Source: Sporisorium sorghi
Lineage: Eukaryota; Basidiomycota; Ustilaginomycetes; Ustilaginales; Ustilaginaceae
Assembly (NCBI GenBank): GCA_023212695.1
Contig: JALCCG010000051.1
Coordinates: forward strand, 1 to 64,000
Length of the DNA stretch: 64,000 nt
Reading direction: 5' to 3'
Positions 1 through 8,063 of the stretch are shown piece after piece (the stretch's first letter is position 1; every line of letters starts with the position of its first letter). Made by a program: the position numbers and the translations under genes. The notes beneath the pieces are model-generated. The model worked only from the letters and a program-made list of their open reading frames with translations. It was not told the origin of the DNA and ran no database searches.

Positions 1-354
1 CTGGATGAGAAGGCCAAGAACGAGCTGCTGGATTCCATGAGAGCGATGCATGCGGATGGCCGGTATACCCTGATCTCTATCACCCATGATGTGGAGGAGA
101 TGGCTGAAGCCGACCGGTTGATCGTATTGGATGGCGGAATGGTGACAGCAGACGGCAGTCCGAGGGAGCTGCTTCTGCGAGAGGACCTGCTCCAGCGGTG
201 CAGGCTGAAGGCTCCGTTTGCTCTTCAGCTGTGCAGGGAGCTGAAAGAGCGTGGGATCGATATCGGTGAGCTTGTCAGGGAGAAGGAGGTGCAGGAGGCG
301 TTATGGTTATATCATTCGAAGAGGTTTCTTACCGCTACCGGGACCGGGGGATGA
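1..354 (+). CDS. ecfA1: ECF transporter ATPase EcfA1-like, C-terminal part (cut by window start)
   Basis: This is the C-terminal 117 residues of an ABC ATPase. The frame is open from base 1, so the start lies outside the window. The Walker A and signature motifs are missing, but the H-loop (SITHDVEEM) and the family's C-terminal tail are present. It overlaps the next ATPase gene by about 50 bases, and that gene is followed by an EcfT-like gene, so this is one of the paired ATPases of an energy-coupling factor vitamin importer. No S component is seen; it may lie upstream of the window. Nearby FMN-lipoprotein and Ndh2-like genes make a flavin substrate possible, but that is inference. Confidence 0.85.
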   Translation: MDEKAKNELLDSMRAMHADGRYTLISITHDVEEMAEADRLIVLDGGMVTADGSPRELLLREDLLQRCRLKAPFALQLCRELKERGIDIGELVREKEVQEALWLYHSKRFLTATGTGG

Positions 355-1166
355 TCCCGATTCTTGGACTGGACGGGCTGAATCTGGAGCTGGAAGAAGG
401 ACGAATGATTGCTGTCCTCGGTGCACCAGGATCGGGAAAATCCACGCTGCTTCAGCATATGAACGGATTGATGCGGGCAGATGAGGGGCTGGTTCGCATT
501 CTGGATTTCAACCTTGAATCAGGCGACAGCAGGAAGATCCCTCCCAAGCTTCGGCAAAGAGTGGGGCTGGTGTTTCAATATCCGGAGCAGCAGCTGTTTG
601 AGGATACGGTGGAGAAGGATTTGCTCTTCGGGCCGCTTAATTTCGGATGGAGTGAAGCGGAAGCCGCCGAAGCGGTCCGCCGGTCCGCCTTCTTCGTCGG
701 GCTGGATGAGGCACTGCTGGCACAGAGTCCCTTCAAGCTAAGCTCCGGGCAGATGCGGAAGGCGGCCGTGGCGGCTGTATTGGCTGCTGATCCTGATATC
801 CTGGCCCTGGATGAGCCTACGGCATCCCTTGATCCTACGAGCCGCGAGGATCTGATGCAGCGGCTGCATGGGTTGACCCGGACGGAGGGCAAGACGGTGA
901 TCGTTGTTACTCACAGGTTGGAGGAGCTTGTATCCTATGCGGATGATTTCGTGGTGATCAAGGGCGGACGGGTTATTTTTCAAGGCACGGCCCGGGAACT
1001 GGTGCACAAGCAGGAGGTACTGGAGGAGGCGGGTCTGATGGCTCCGTCTTCGGTACGGATAGCAGGTACTCTTGCAGCGCAGCTGGGAATAGAGACACCG
1101 GAGATGCTGCCGGATGCAGCAGCCCTGGCGGACTGGTATGCGGGGCTTCTCGAATCACAATCATAG
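303..1166 (+). CDS. ecfA2: ECF transporter ATPase EcfA2-like
   Basis: A 287-residue ABC ATPase, the usual length for EcfA. Walker A (GAPGSGKST) is at residues 40-48, the Q-loop region (FQYPEQQLF) at 91-99, the signature at 146-150, Walker B (DILALDEP) at 165-172 and the switch histidine near 204. The signature reads LSSGQ instead of LSGGQ, a small deviation that need not abolish activity. It overlaps the end of the first ATPase, suggesting translational coupling, and is followed after 25 bases by ecfT. In the cell it would power EcfT and an S component at the membrane. The vitamin cannot be read from this subunit. Confidence 0.9.
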   Translation: MVISFEEVSYRYRDRGMIPILGLDGLNLELEEGRMIAVLGAPGSGKSTLLQHMNGLMRADEGLVRILDFNLESGDSRKIPPKLRQRVGLVFQYPEQQLFEDTVEKDLLFGPLNFGWSEAEAAEAVRRSAFFVGLDEALLAQSPFKLSSGQMRKAAVAAVLAADPDILALDEPTASLDPTSREDLMQRLHGLTRTEGKTVIVVTHRLEELVSYADDFVVIKGGRVIFQGTARELVHKQEVLEEAGLMAPSSVRIAGTLAAQLGIETPEMLPDAAALADWYAGLLESQS

Positions 1167-1191
1167 GGCATAAGCGAAGGGAGGGGCAGTC

Positions 1192-1983
1192 ATGAAACGA
1201 AAAATCATTCTGGGTCGATACATGGAAGGCGATTCCTGGGTCCATCGGCTGGATCCCCGTGCTAAGATGGCGGCCATGCCGCTGTTTATGGTGGCCGTGT
1301 TTATGGTGGACGGGTACATGGGTGCACTCGTGCTGCTACTGTTTACTCTCGCGGTGATCCGAGGTACCGGAATTCCGTACCGCTACTTCATACGAGCCAT
1401 GAAGCCGCTTATGTTCCTGATGTTGTTCATTCTGGTATTTCATCTTTTGTATGATGCAGGGGGCAGCAAGCTGCTGGATGCGGGTGCGTTCAAGGTGTAT
1501 GCGGGCGGACTGGAAAAAGGCATCGTATCCGCATCGCGAATGGCGCTCTTCATCATGCTGGCTGCGGTGCTGACCTTTACGACACAACCGGAGCAGCTGG
1601 CCCAGGGGCTCGGCAGCTTGCTGAAGCCGCTGACCTGTATCGGTCTGCCGACTGATCGCCTGGTACTGATGCTTGGCATTGCGCTTCGGTTCATTCCGAC
1701 TATCTTCGAGGAGGCGGAACGGCTGTGGAAGGCGCAGCAATCCCGGGGACTCGACCTGTCGTCCCGGCCGCTGAGAGAGAAGGCGCGGCTGATCATTGCC
1801 CTGCTGGTGCCTGTAACGACAGGCGCATTCCGCCGCGCTATCGGGCTAGCCGATTCCATGGAAGCGAGAGGATACCGTTTGGGGGCGCCGAGAAGCCGAT
1901 TCAGGGCCTTCGTATGGAAACGGGCAGACACGCTGTTTGTTGGGGCGTTCCTGCTGCCTGTGGCCGCTGCTGCACTGCTGTAG
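1192..1983 (+). CDS. ecfT: ECF transporter transmembrane scaffold EcfT
   Basis: A 263-residue membrane protein with hydrophobic segments around residues 27-60, 70-90, 115-130 and 245-262. It begins with the typical EcfT stretch HRLDPRAKM and carries a cytoplasmic helix region near residues 185-200 that would couple to the two ATPases. A GGGAGGGGC ribosome site sits before the ATG. It is the last gene of the ecfA1-ecfA2-ecfT operon. In many Bacillales the housekeeping copy of this trio follows ribosomal protein genes and precedes truA. Here the next gene is an unrelated MORN-repeat gene on the other strand, so this may be a second, dedicated ECF module. Confidence 0.9.
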   Translation: MKRKIILGRYMEGDSWVHRLDPRAKMAAMPLFMVAVFMVDGYMGALVLLLFTLAVIRGTGIPYRYFIRAMKPLMFLMLFILVFHLLYDAGGSKLLDAGAFKVYAGGLEKGIVSASRMALFIMLAAVLTFTTQPEQLAQGLGSLLKPLTCIGLPTDRLVLMLGIALRFIPTIFEEAERLWKAQQSRGLDLSSRPLREKARLIIALLVPVTTGAFRRAIGLADSMEARGYRLGAPRSRFRAFVWKRADTLFVGAFLLPVAAAALL

Positions 1984-2004
1984 GTATGTCATGAACATGG
2001 AGAA

Positions 2005-2031
2005 AACCGCAGTCCCTAAGGGACTGCGGTT
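2005..2031 (-). terminator. Bidirectional hairpin between convergent genes
   Basis: A perfect 12-bp stem with a 3-base loop (AACCGCAGTCCC, loop TAA) lies between the ecfT stop and the MORN gene stop. The T-run is on the minus-strand side, so it most clearly terminates the MORN gene. The stem could also stop ecfT transcription. Confidence 0.75.
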
Positions 2032-2033
2032 GG

Positions 2034-2966
2034 TTACTCGAATTTAATCGGAAAGGAAACGCATATGCTTGTGGAGGTATTGCGACAGCCTGTTGACTCC
2101 GGGACATTTTCAATCTCCTCCAACAGTGTTGAGAATTCGCTCAGATAGGGTAGCAAGACATGTTTATGATGTTTGATTTTCTTTTGGAGGCTCGCATCGA
2201 ACTGTCCCTTGTCGAGTATGTCTTTGGCTGAAAGCAGTTTCCCGCTCTTATAATTCTCTGCTCTATAGTACTTCCCGCCAGCGTAATATTGATGGACCCC
2301 CGTATAGATTTCCATCAGATCATAATCACCGGGCCTGTATATGCCTTCGCTGGAGGAACTGCCGAAATCCTCTACGCTCCTTGCATATTCGAATCCTCTG
2401 AAATCAGGCGTTGACTTTATTCTTTTGTAATATTTCAGAATTTCAATGGTACCGTCTGCCAGTTCGGAATGCATTACAGCAGCATCCTCGTTATCCATGA
2501 CGGAAAATTCCAAGTAGGTGTTCCCATTTTGATATTCAAACCAAATCTCGCCGATCGATTGCACAATGGAATGACCTGATGTAAAGACATCATCTTGAAA
2601 CAGACCCTTTGAGATGCTATAGAATTCTAGTTCGGGGTTGCTTTCTTTGCGAATCCCGCTTCCATTCAGACGATCGTTTTTCCATTCACCTTCATAGACG
2701 ATGATCGTATGATCAGAGACTCTATCCGATATGTACTTGCCAAAGCCGGATCTTTGACCATTGTACCAATCCCCGCTGTACACTTTGTAGGGTCCCCATC
2801 TCATGGTGCCTTTCCCGTGGGGCTTGTTATTCTTCACTTCCCCGTAATAGGTTACTCCGTTAGAAATAGTCAAATTCATTTTCTGGCTTGAAGCCCTGGT
2901 CTCTTCATGGGCAAACAAGAGAAATAGTAAGGCTACTGTCATAAAGCTCAGGTATTTTTTGCGCAC
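2034..2966 (-). CDS. Secreted MORN-repeat protein
   Basis: A 310-residue protein with an N-terminal signal peptide (basic start, hydrophobic core about residues 5-20). Three MORN repeats follow between about residues 40 and 110, each with the Y-x-G-[DE]-[VW] ... G-x-G pattern (YYGEV, YSGDW, YEGEW). The remaining 200 residues are not recognised. MORN repeats commonly mediate lipid or protein contacts, so an envelope or extracellular role is plausible. The predicted start is GTG at 2966 with a weak GAGGGG site about 12 bases upstream. It stands alone, downstream of the thioredoxin-like gene after 174 bases. No function can be assigned. Confidence 0.7.
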   Translation of the reverse strand: MRKKYLSFMTVALLFLLFAHEETRASSQKMNLTISNGVTYYGEVKNNKPHGKGTMRWGPYKVYSGDWYNGQRSGFGKYISDRVSDHTIIVYEGEWKNDRLNGSGIRKESNPELEFYSISKGLFQDDVFTSGHSIVQSIGEIWFEYQNGNTYLEFSVMDNEDAAVMHSELADGTIEILKYYKRIKSTPDFRGFEYARSVEDFGSSSSEGIYRPGDYDLMEIYTGVHQYYAGGKYYRAENYKSGKLLSAKDILDKGQFDASLQKKIKHHKHVLLPYLSEFSTLLEEIENVPESTGCRNTSTSICVSFPIKFE

Positions 2967-3140
2967 TCTTCAATAAGTCCCCTCTTCTGAATCCGTCGAT
3001 TTTCACTGCCCGATGTATACTATTCATGGATGATTTACCCAGTCAAATCATAGACTAGATTCATATTAGGCGTAAAGTTATAAAATGGTAATAATATGTA
3101 TGAATTGGAAGACTGAACGATTATTTCGGTGTGCTCCCTA

Positions 3141-4334
3141 TTAATCGGGCAAAGGGGTGTCCGTCGGTTCGATCCCCTGATAGGCCTGATCAACGGACTG
3201 CCGGATGTCCTTCAGGTCAAGGCCCTGCTGCCTGCCGTCCAGATACATATTCGTGATGTCGAGGCAGGTTTGGCAGAACTTTGCGTGGGTGGTTGGCGTG
3301 AGCCGGCCATCGTCTCCCCTGGCATAATAGCAATTGAGATTGCTGCTGTGGCCGGCATCACCGCACCCGCAGAAGCAGGGCATAAAGGCTAAGTGGCTGG
3401 CGTGAAGAATCGCCGCATTGTATTCCTTTACACTGGTTATATGGGGAAGGGGCGGAGCCGGGTTCAGCAGATAGTCGCTTTTTCCGTCCGATCGGCCGGC
3501 CAGATCCTCCGCCTGCAGCATGCTCCCCCGATACGAACCGCTTACCACTTGAACGCCATGGACACCTTCGAACGTATGTAGTGTCAAAGCGATAGCCTGC
3601 TCTGCCGGTTGTCCTTCCTCCGAGGCGGCAAAATCACGGAAGGAAGTGGATAATTCAACCACGGTTGTCCCATTCTCGGTTCGGATCTCCACGAAGGTTA
3701 CGCCTGCTGGAATGGCGCTCTCAAGTTCAGGTGGAAGTAGATCCCCAAGCTGGGTCAGCATCGTCATGGCACTGACCTTGGGATAACGGACAGCGGTATC
3801 CGCCTGAACATACTGGGACACGGGCGTGAATAAACCGCTGTGCGGGTCATAGGCATGGAGAGTTACGCTGGGCATGGTGCTGGGAACGGCGGATATAATC
3901 GAGCTTTGAGCCGGGCTCACGCGCTCCGGGTCTTCGGCGAGGGTCTCCAGCTCGCGCATAATCCGTTCGCTCGAAATATCTGCCGTCAATCTTCCGACTT
4001 CCTCGTCCTGAGCGTTCAGAAACAGGATGGTGGGATGCTCGATGATCCCGTACCGGTTAACGGCTTCCGTATCCTCCGAAATGCTGAAGTACTGGTAGCG
4101 GTAGGCAGGGGTTTCTGCTTCCAGCTGTTCCATGGCATCCAGTGCTTTGGAACAGCTGCCGCAGCCCTTAAGAGCAAAAACAGCAATGGATTTCACCTGT
4201 GTGTCGCCTGCAGCCCAATCGGCAAGGGGAGAGGACTTGAACAGCATGAAACCTCCGGCGACAAGCAGGATCAGGAAGGTGATCAGCGCTGCTCTCCACC
4301 TCCATATTTGTTTGCGATTCATGTGCTTGAACAT
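3141..4334 (-). CDS. Membrane-anchored thioredoxin-like / GerMN / PCYCGC three-domain protein
   Basis: A 397-residue protein with one N-terminal membrane anchor (about residues 14-33). A thioredoxin-like domain follows with a CGSC redox motif at C58-C61. Around residues 150-260 lies a segment resembling the GerMN domain of sporulation and germination proteins. The C-terminus has a PCFCGCG motif at about residue 319 plus a later Cys pair (FCQTC), matching the PCYCGC-motif family. The domains would sit outside the membrane. A disulfide or metal role is likely from the cysteines, but the substrate is unknown. The gene follows heptaprenyl diphosphate synthase by 73 bases. The GerMN assignment is by visual resemblance and is the least certain. 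Confidence 0.7.
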   Translation of the reverse strand: MFKHMNRKQIWRWRAALITFLILLVAGGFMLFKSSPLADWAAGDTQVKSIAVFALKGCGSCSKALDAMEQLEAETPAYRYQYFSISEDTEAVNRYGIIEHPTILFLNAQDEEVGRLTADISSERIMRELETLAEDPERVSPAQSSIISAVPSTMPSVTLHAYDPHSGLFTPVSQYVQADTAVRYPKVSAMTMLTQLGDLLPPELESAIPAGVTFVEIRTENGTTVVELSTSFRDFAASEEGQPAEQAIALTLHTFEGVHGVQVVSGSYRGSMLQAEDLAGRSDGKSDYLLNPAPPLPHITSVKEYNAAILHASHLAFMPCFCGCGDAGHSSNLNCYYARGDDGRLTPTTHAKFCQTCLDITNMYLDGRQQGLDLKDIRQSVDQAYQGIEPTDTPLPD

Positions 4335-4345
4335 CCTTTCATACC

Positions 4346-4381
4346 GAACAGGGATGCGCCCGTATTGGACGATCCCTGTTC
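4346..4381 (-). terminator. Inverted repeat between hepT and thioredoxin-like gene
   Basis: Two 10-base arms (GAACAGGGAT and its complement) are separated by 16 bases in the 73-base gap. No T-run follows, so it may attenuate or process the mRNA and not fully terminate it. Confidence 0.35.
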
Positions 4382-4407
4382 AAGTTGGAATATATGAGTT
4401 CATGTCT

Positions 4408-5412
4408 TTAGGGCAGAAAATAATGGAGCAAAGCCTGTAAATCACACCGGGCCGGATGATCGGCGAATTCACCGATCATGAGCTGAGCTTGCTCCGCGTA
4501 GGAGCGTGCAAGTTCTTCGCTCTGCTCGGTTGCGCTGCTTCCCGCGATGCGGAGTATCACTTCATCCATGTCAGCATCCACTGAGCCTGGGCCGAGCTGC
4601 CTGATCTTCGCTGCAAGGGCAGGTTCGTTCAGGGCATAGATCACGGGCAGCGTAATGTTGCCGTTACGCAGATCGGCGCCTGCGGGTTTGCCGATGGTCT
4701 CCTTGGACTGCGTGAAATCGAGCAGGTCATCCCGGATCTGAAACGCCATCCCCAGCGCTTCGCCGAATTGAAAGAGCAATTCAGCGGTTCTGGCATCTGC
4801 TTTGGCCGCCTCAGCGCCCGCTTTCAGGCAGTGAGCCATGAGCAGGGCGGTTTTGCAGCGCGTCTTCTCCAAGTACTGCTCCATCGTCAGATCATAGTTA
4901 AAGCGGTGATGCAGCTGGTCGTACTCCCCCATACAGAGCTCCGTCACGAGAGCGGCAAGCTCTGCCAAACGGTAAGCATCCTCCTCGGAGACAGCTTCGC
5001 TGGCCCCGTCTGATTCCTCGCCCGGATGGCCAGCAGCCCACTCGATCGCACGGGCGATCATGTAGTTGCCAATGTGCACGGCGGTCTGAACATCCGTTGT
5101 TTCATGCAGGGTTGGCATGCCGCGACGCATATCGGATTGATCGATGATGTCATCATGCACCAGCGAAGCCATGTGTAAATATTCGAGCAGCACGGCGGTT
5201 TTCATGACGGCGGACTCATGCCCGCTTACCCCGAAACGGCTGCCGAGCATGACCATCAGCGGCCGCAGCCGCTTGCCGCCGGAGTTGATGAGATTCACGA
5301 CGCTCTCCAGCACAACGGATGGAGGTGAGAGGTCACGGTCTGAAGTGACCACCTCCCGGAGCAGGCGGTCGAAGGAAGCGAGATCCACTCCTATTTGTTT
5401 ATGAATATTCAT
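4408..5412 (-). CDS. hepT: Heptaprenyl diphosphate synthase component II (trans-polyprenyl synthase)
   Basis: This 334-residue trans-prenyltransferase should extend farnesyl diphosphate with isopentenyl units to make the menaquinone side chain. The first aspartate-rich motif is DDIID within LVHDDIIDQSDMRRG, and the second is DDLLD after FQIR. The GGKRLRP substrate-binding motif is near the N-terminus. The start at 5412 is chosen because AAAGGAG precedes it. A longer frame reaches 5484 but overlaps the upstream gene. The upstream short gene resembles component I, consistent with a two-subunit Bacillales enzyme. Its position beside Ndh2-like and FMN-lipoprotein genes recalls DmkB of flavin-based EET loci. 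That link is inference. Confidence 0.88.
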   Translation of the reverse strand: MNIHKQIGVDLASFDRLLREVVTSDRDLSPPSVVLESVVNLINSGGKRLRPLMVMLGSRFGVSGHESAVMKTAVLLEYLHMASLVHDDIIDQSDMRRGMPTLHETTDVQTAVHIGNYMIARAIEWAAGHPGEESDGASEAVSEEDAYRLAELAALVTELCMGEYDQLHHRFNYDLTMEQYLEKTRCKTALLMAHCLKAGAEAAKADARTAELLFQFGEALGMAFQIRDDLLDFTQSKETIGKPAGADLRNGNITLPVIYALNEPALAAKIRQLGPGSVDADMDEVILRIAGSSATEQSEELARSYAEQAQLMIGEFADHPARCDLQALLHYFLP

Positions 5413-5446
5413 CTGAATAATCGCTCCTTTTTCCCTTAAGGGCTCC

Positions 5447-5887
5447 TTATGCGCTCCGTTGTTCCAGGTAGCTGCGGATTTCACGTTTCAGCTCGCTCAG
5501 CAGGACTTCAGGTGATGCATTCTTCTTCAGCAGGGTCAGCTGCATGCGTTTGTGAAAAGGCAGGAGCTGGGACAGCAGCTTCCACTCCTTCCGTTTGACG
5601 GCAATCCGGTACATGAGTCCGGTCAAATAATCGCCGTCGAGCAGCATCCTCGTCAATCTCTCGTTATCCTGCGCGTGCAGCTTGCCGTGCTTGCTGAGCG
5701 CGGATTGAATCAGGATGCAGCATGCCAGTACCGTCATTTTGCGGGAATGGGCCAATTCATAAGCGTCCAGCATATCGGCAATGTCCCTCACCGGCCTGTT
5801 ATCCATATCTGTCCAATCGATATCCGTTCCGGAATCGATATGCGACCGAAGCATGTCGATTGTATCTTGTAAAAGCTTCATATCCAT
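5447..5887 (-). CDS. Short HepS-like protein (heptaprenyl diphosphate synthase component I family)
   Basis: A 146-residue helical protein. A central stretch (ILIQSALSKHG, then LDGDYLTGLMYRIA) resembles the conserved core of heptaprenyl diphosphate synthase component I (HepS). The usual HepS is roughly 250 residues, so this would be a shortened form lacking much of the C-terminal half. It sits directly upstream of hepT, whose chosen start is 35 bases after this gene's stop, as expected for a subunit pair. A TGATTGACTCCTTCC context (AAGGAGT on the coding strand) supports the start. Whether it still assists HepT cannot be told from sequence. Confidence 0.6.
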   Translation of the reverse strand: MDMKLLQDTIDMLRSHIDSGTDIDWTDMDNRPVRDIADMLDAYELAHSRKMTVLACCILIQSALSKHGKLHAQDNERLTRMLLDGDYLTGLMYRIAVKRKEWKLLSQLLPFHKRMQLTLLKKNASPEVLLSELKREIRSYLEQRSA

Positions 5888-6085
5888 CGTTGATTGACTC
5901 CTTCCGGAAGGCTCGTGTTGATTAGAGAGCGCAGGACGTTCATGTTAATCGTCCGTTACCGCCGGGGACCAGGGCAGAATCCGCGGCGGCATCGCAACGA
6001 CAAGGGAACGCAACTACGCTCTGGACACATGCGCGGCTCTGAGGTCTGATTATGGGGTTTCAAATACCGACGCAGAAGCGGCTTA

Positions 6086-6125
6086 TGAGATGAATCAGCC
6101 GTGCATGGTGACGGTTATTCTCATA
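6086..6125 (-). terminator. Imperfect hairpin after ndh2-like gene
   Basis: An imperfect inverted repeat (ATGAGA ... TCTCAT arms around CCGT/ACGG) lies just past the Ndh2-like stop on the minus strand. It has no T-run. The rest of the 250-base gap to the HepS-like gene shows nothing recognisable. Confidence 0.3.
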
Positions 6126-6138
6126 ACAGTGAAAGGGA

Positions 6139-8013
6139 TTAGTCCGTGTACACGTACCATCGCCTTACCAGCGGTATTCGTTTCCATACCTTTTTGAGCC
6201 AAGGGTACACGTAATAGTCCAGACCCAGCGTGCTGCCCGATCCGCCGATCAAGGCGATCCCTGCTGCGAGGTACCACAGCATTTCGTTAGGTGCCATGCC
6301 CGATACCCAGACCATGGCGCCCATAGCAACACTGACTATGGCTGCAGGAGCTGTGAACAAACCGACAATCAGCAGGATGCCAACGATCAGCTCAGCCAGT
6401 ACCATCGAGGTCTGAAACACATAAGCAAGCGAAGTATAACCGCCGTCGCCGGTATAGAACATGAGGTCCATCGACCAGTCCACCATCGATTTTATGAAAT
6501 CCGGCACCGGCAGTGCCGAGACCGCTTCAGCCGTGTAAGCGGAGGCGGCGGACACCGCATCTGCCGCTCCGGCTCCGGCGGCGTCAGCGCCTGCAGCAGA
6601 GGCCGCGCTTACGCCGTCGGCTGCTTTGGCCGGAATCAGGAACACTTTATCCGGATCGTCGATAATTTTGTGAATCTTATCCCAGCCTTGGGAGAGCCAC
6701 ATCCATCCGGCAAAAATCCGCAGCGGAACGAGCCAGAAATTCGGCGAACGTTTCGCAAAATGTCCCCCCAGGAAGCTGCGGTTGTTCCGGACATGGAAGA
6801 ACTCATGCAGCAGGTAATGGTATACCTTGTTGAAGCCGCACACCTGGAACAAATACACCATGTTGATCAGATGCTTGACTGCCATAGCCAGGAAGCCGCT
6901 GAGCTTGAACATGTGGCCTGGAACCCCCACATTGGCTACCCCGTAACGGCTGCCGATACAGACCATCGTGCCGTGGAACGTCGGTTTGTAGGACTTCATC
7001 GGTTTGTTCAACAGCTCGGCCACGATGTTAAATGCGATGACCGGGGCTGCCAGCTCCGCGTTTTCTACCATCTGCGGGACAGGTGCAGCTGCACCCTCAG
7101 GAATGTAGAATATATTGTCGCCTACAACGTACACGTTAGGATGGGCAGGGATTTGCAGCTTGTCGTTGGTCAAAATCCGCTTGCGGCCTTTTTGCTCAAC
7201 ATCCATGCTGCCAACCACGTCCGAGCCTTCGACTCCTGCGGTCCAGATCACCGTACGGGATTTAATGTCGCTGCCGCCGACGGTAACGCCGTCCGCCTTA
7301 ACCTCTGTAATCTTGGAGCCTGTAATGATGTTGACGTCCATTTTGCGCAGCCGCTTCTCGGCTTTGCGTATTAGCGGCTCGGGCAGGATTGGGAGGATCT
7401 TGTCGACCATATCGGCAACATGAAGAGTTACCTTGCTTGGCTCTACATGGAACTCCTTGCAGAGCTCTTTAGTAAATTCAGCCAGTTCACCGATCATCTC
7501 AACGCCGGTAAATCCGCCGCCGACCACAACGAAGGTCAGCATTTCTTTGCGAACCTGCGGGTCGCGCTCAAGTACCGCTTTGCGGAACATGTTCAGGGTG
7601 TGTTCCTTCAAGCGAACCGCATCATCATAGGACCACAGGGTAAAGGCGTGTTGATCCGCGCCCGGTATGCCGAAGAAGGTCGGCTTGCTGCCTGTTCCGA
7701 TGACAAGATAGTCGTAGTTATAAGTTTGTTTCTCACCGCGGAGTCTCTGGTTGTCAAAATCGATATCGCCGATCTCATCAAGCACGACATCCACGTTGCG
7801 GAATCCGGCAAACACTTTTTTGAGATCCACCTTAATGGAATCTTCCTCTACCCGGTTAGCGGCTACTTCATGCAGTTCGGTCAGCAGTGTATGATACGGC
7901 TTGCGGTCGATGAGTGTTATCCGCAAATCCTTCTGTTTACGCAGTCGTTTAGCCAGCTTCTTGGCCGTGAGTATGCCGCCATATCCGCCGCCCAGCACGA
8001 TAATCTGTTTCAT
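6139..8013 (-). CDS. Type II NADH dehydrogenase (Ndh2-like) with C-terminal DoxX-like membrane domain
   Basis: A 624-residue flavoprotein that should oxidise NADH and reduce membrane quinone. The FAD-binding GGGYGG is at residues 8-13 and a second dinucleotide fold (VVGGGFTGVE) is near 165. About 410 residues form the oxidoreductase. An alanine/serine-rich linker follows (roughly residues 470-505). Several hydrophobic segments with DoxX-like features (GWMWLSQGWDK, then three membrane spans) end the protein. Ordinary bacterial Ndh2 is about 400 residues; EET-type Ndh2 proteins carry an extra membrane tail. It lies 50 bases downstream of the FMN lipoprotein gene, so the two are probably cotranscribed from the Rex/Fnr-type control region. 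Confidence 0.88.
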   Translation of the reverse strand: MKQIIVLGGGYGGILTAKKLAKRLRKQKDLRITLIDRKPYHTLLTELHEVAANRVEEDSIKVDLKKVFAGFRNVDVVLDEIGDIDFDNQRLRGEKQTYNYDYLVIGTGSKPTFFGIPGADQHAFTLWSYDDAVRLKEHTLNMFRKAVLERDPQVRKEMLTFVVVGGGFTGVEMIGELAEFTKELCKEFHVEPSKVTLHVADMVDKILPILPEPLIRKAEKRLRKMDVNIITGSKITEVKADGVTVGGSDIKSRTVIWTAGVEGSDVVGSMDVEQKGRKRILTNDKLQIPAHPNVYVVGDNIFYIPEGAAAPVPQMVENAELAAPVIAFNIVAELLNKPMKSYKPTFHGTMVCIGSRYGVANVGVPGHMFKLSGFLAMAVKHLINMVYLFQVCGFNKVYHYLLHEFFHVRNNRSFLGGHFAKRSPNFWLVPLRIFAGWMWLSQGWDKIHKIIDDPDKVFLIPAKAADGVSAASAAGADAAGAGAADAVSAASAYTAEAVSALPVPDFIKSMVDWSMDLMFYTGDGGYTSLAYVFQTSMVLAELIVGILLIVGLFTAPAAIVSVAMGAMVWVSGMAPNEMLWYLAAGIALIGGSGSTLGLDYYVYPWLKKVWKRIPLVRRWYVYTD

Positions 8014-8063
8014 GCGAATCTCCCCTCAAGGAATAGTTGTCTTGTTTCTATCGCTCTTGCTGC

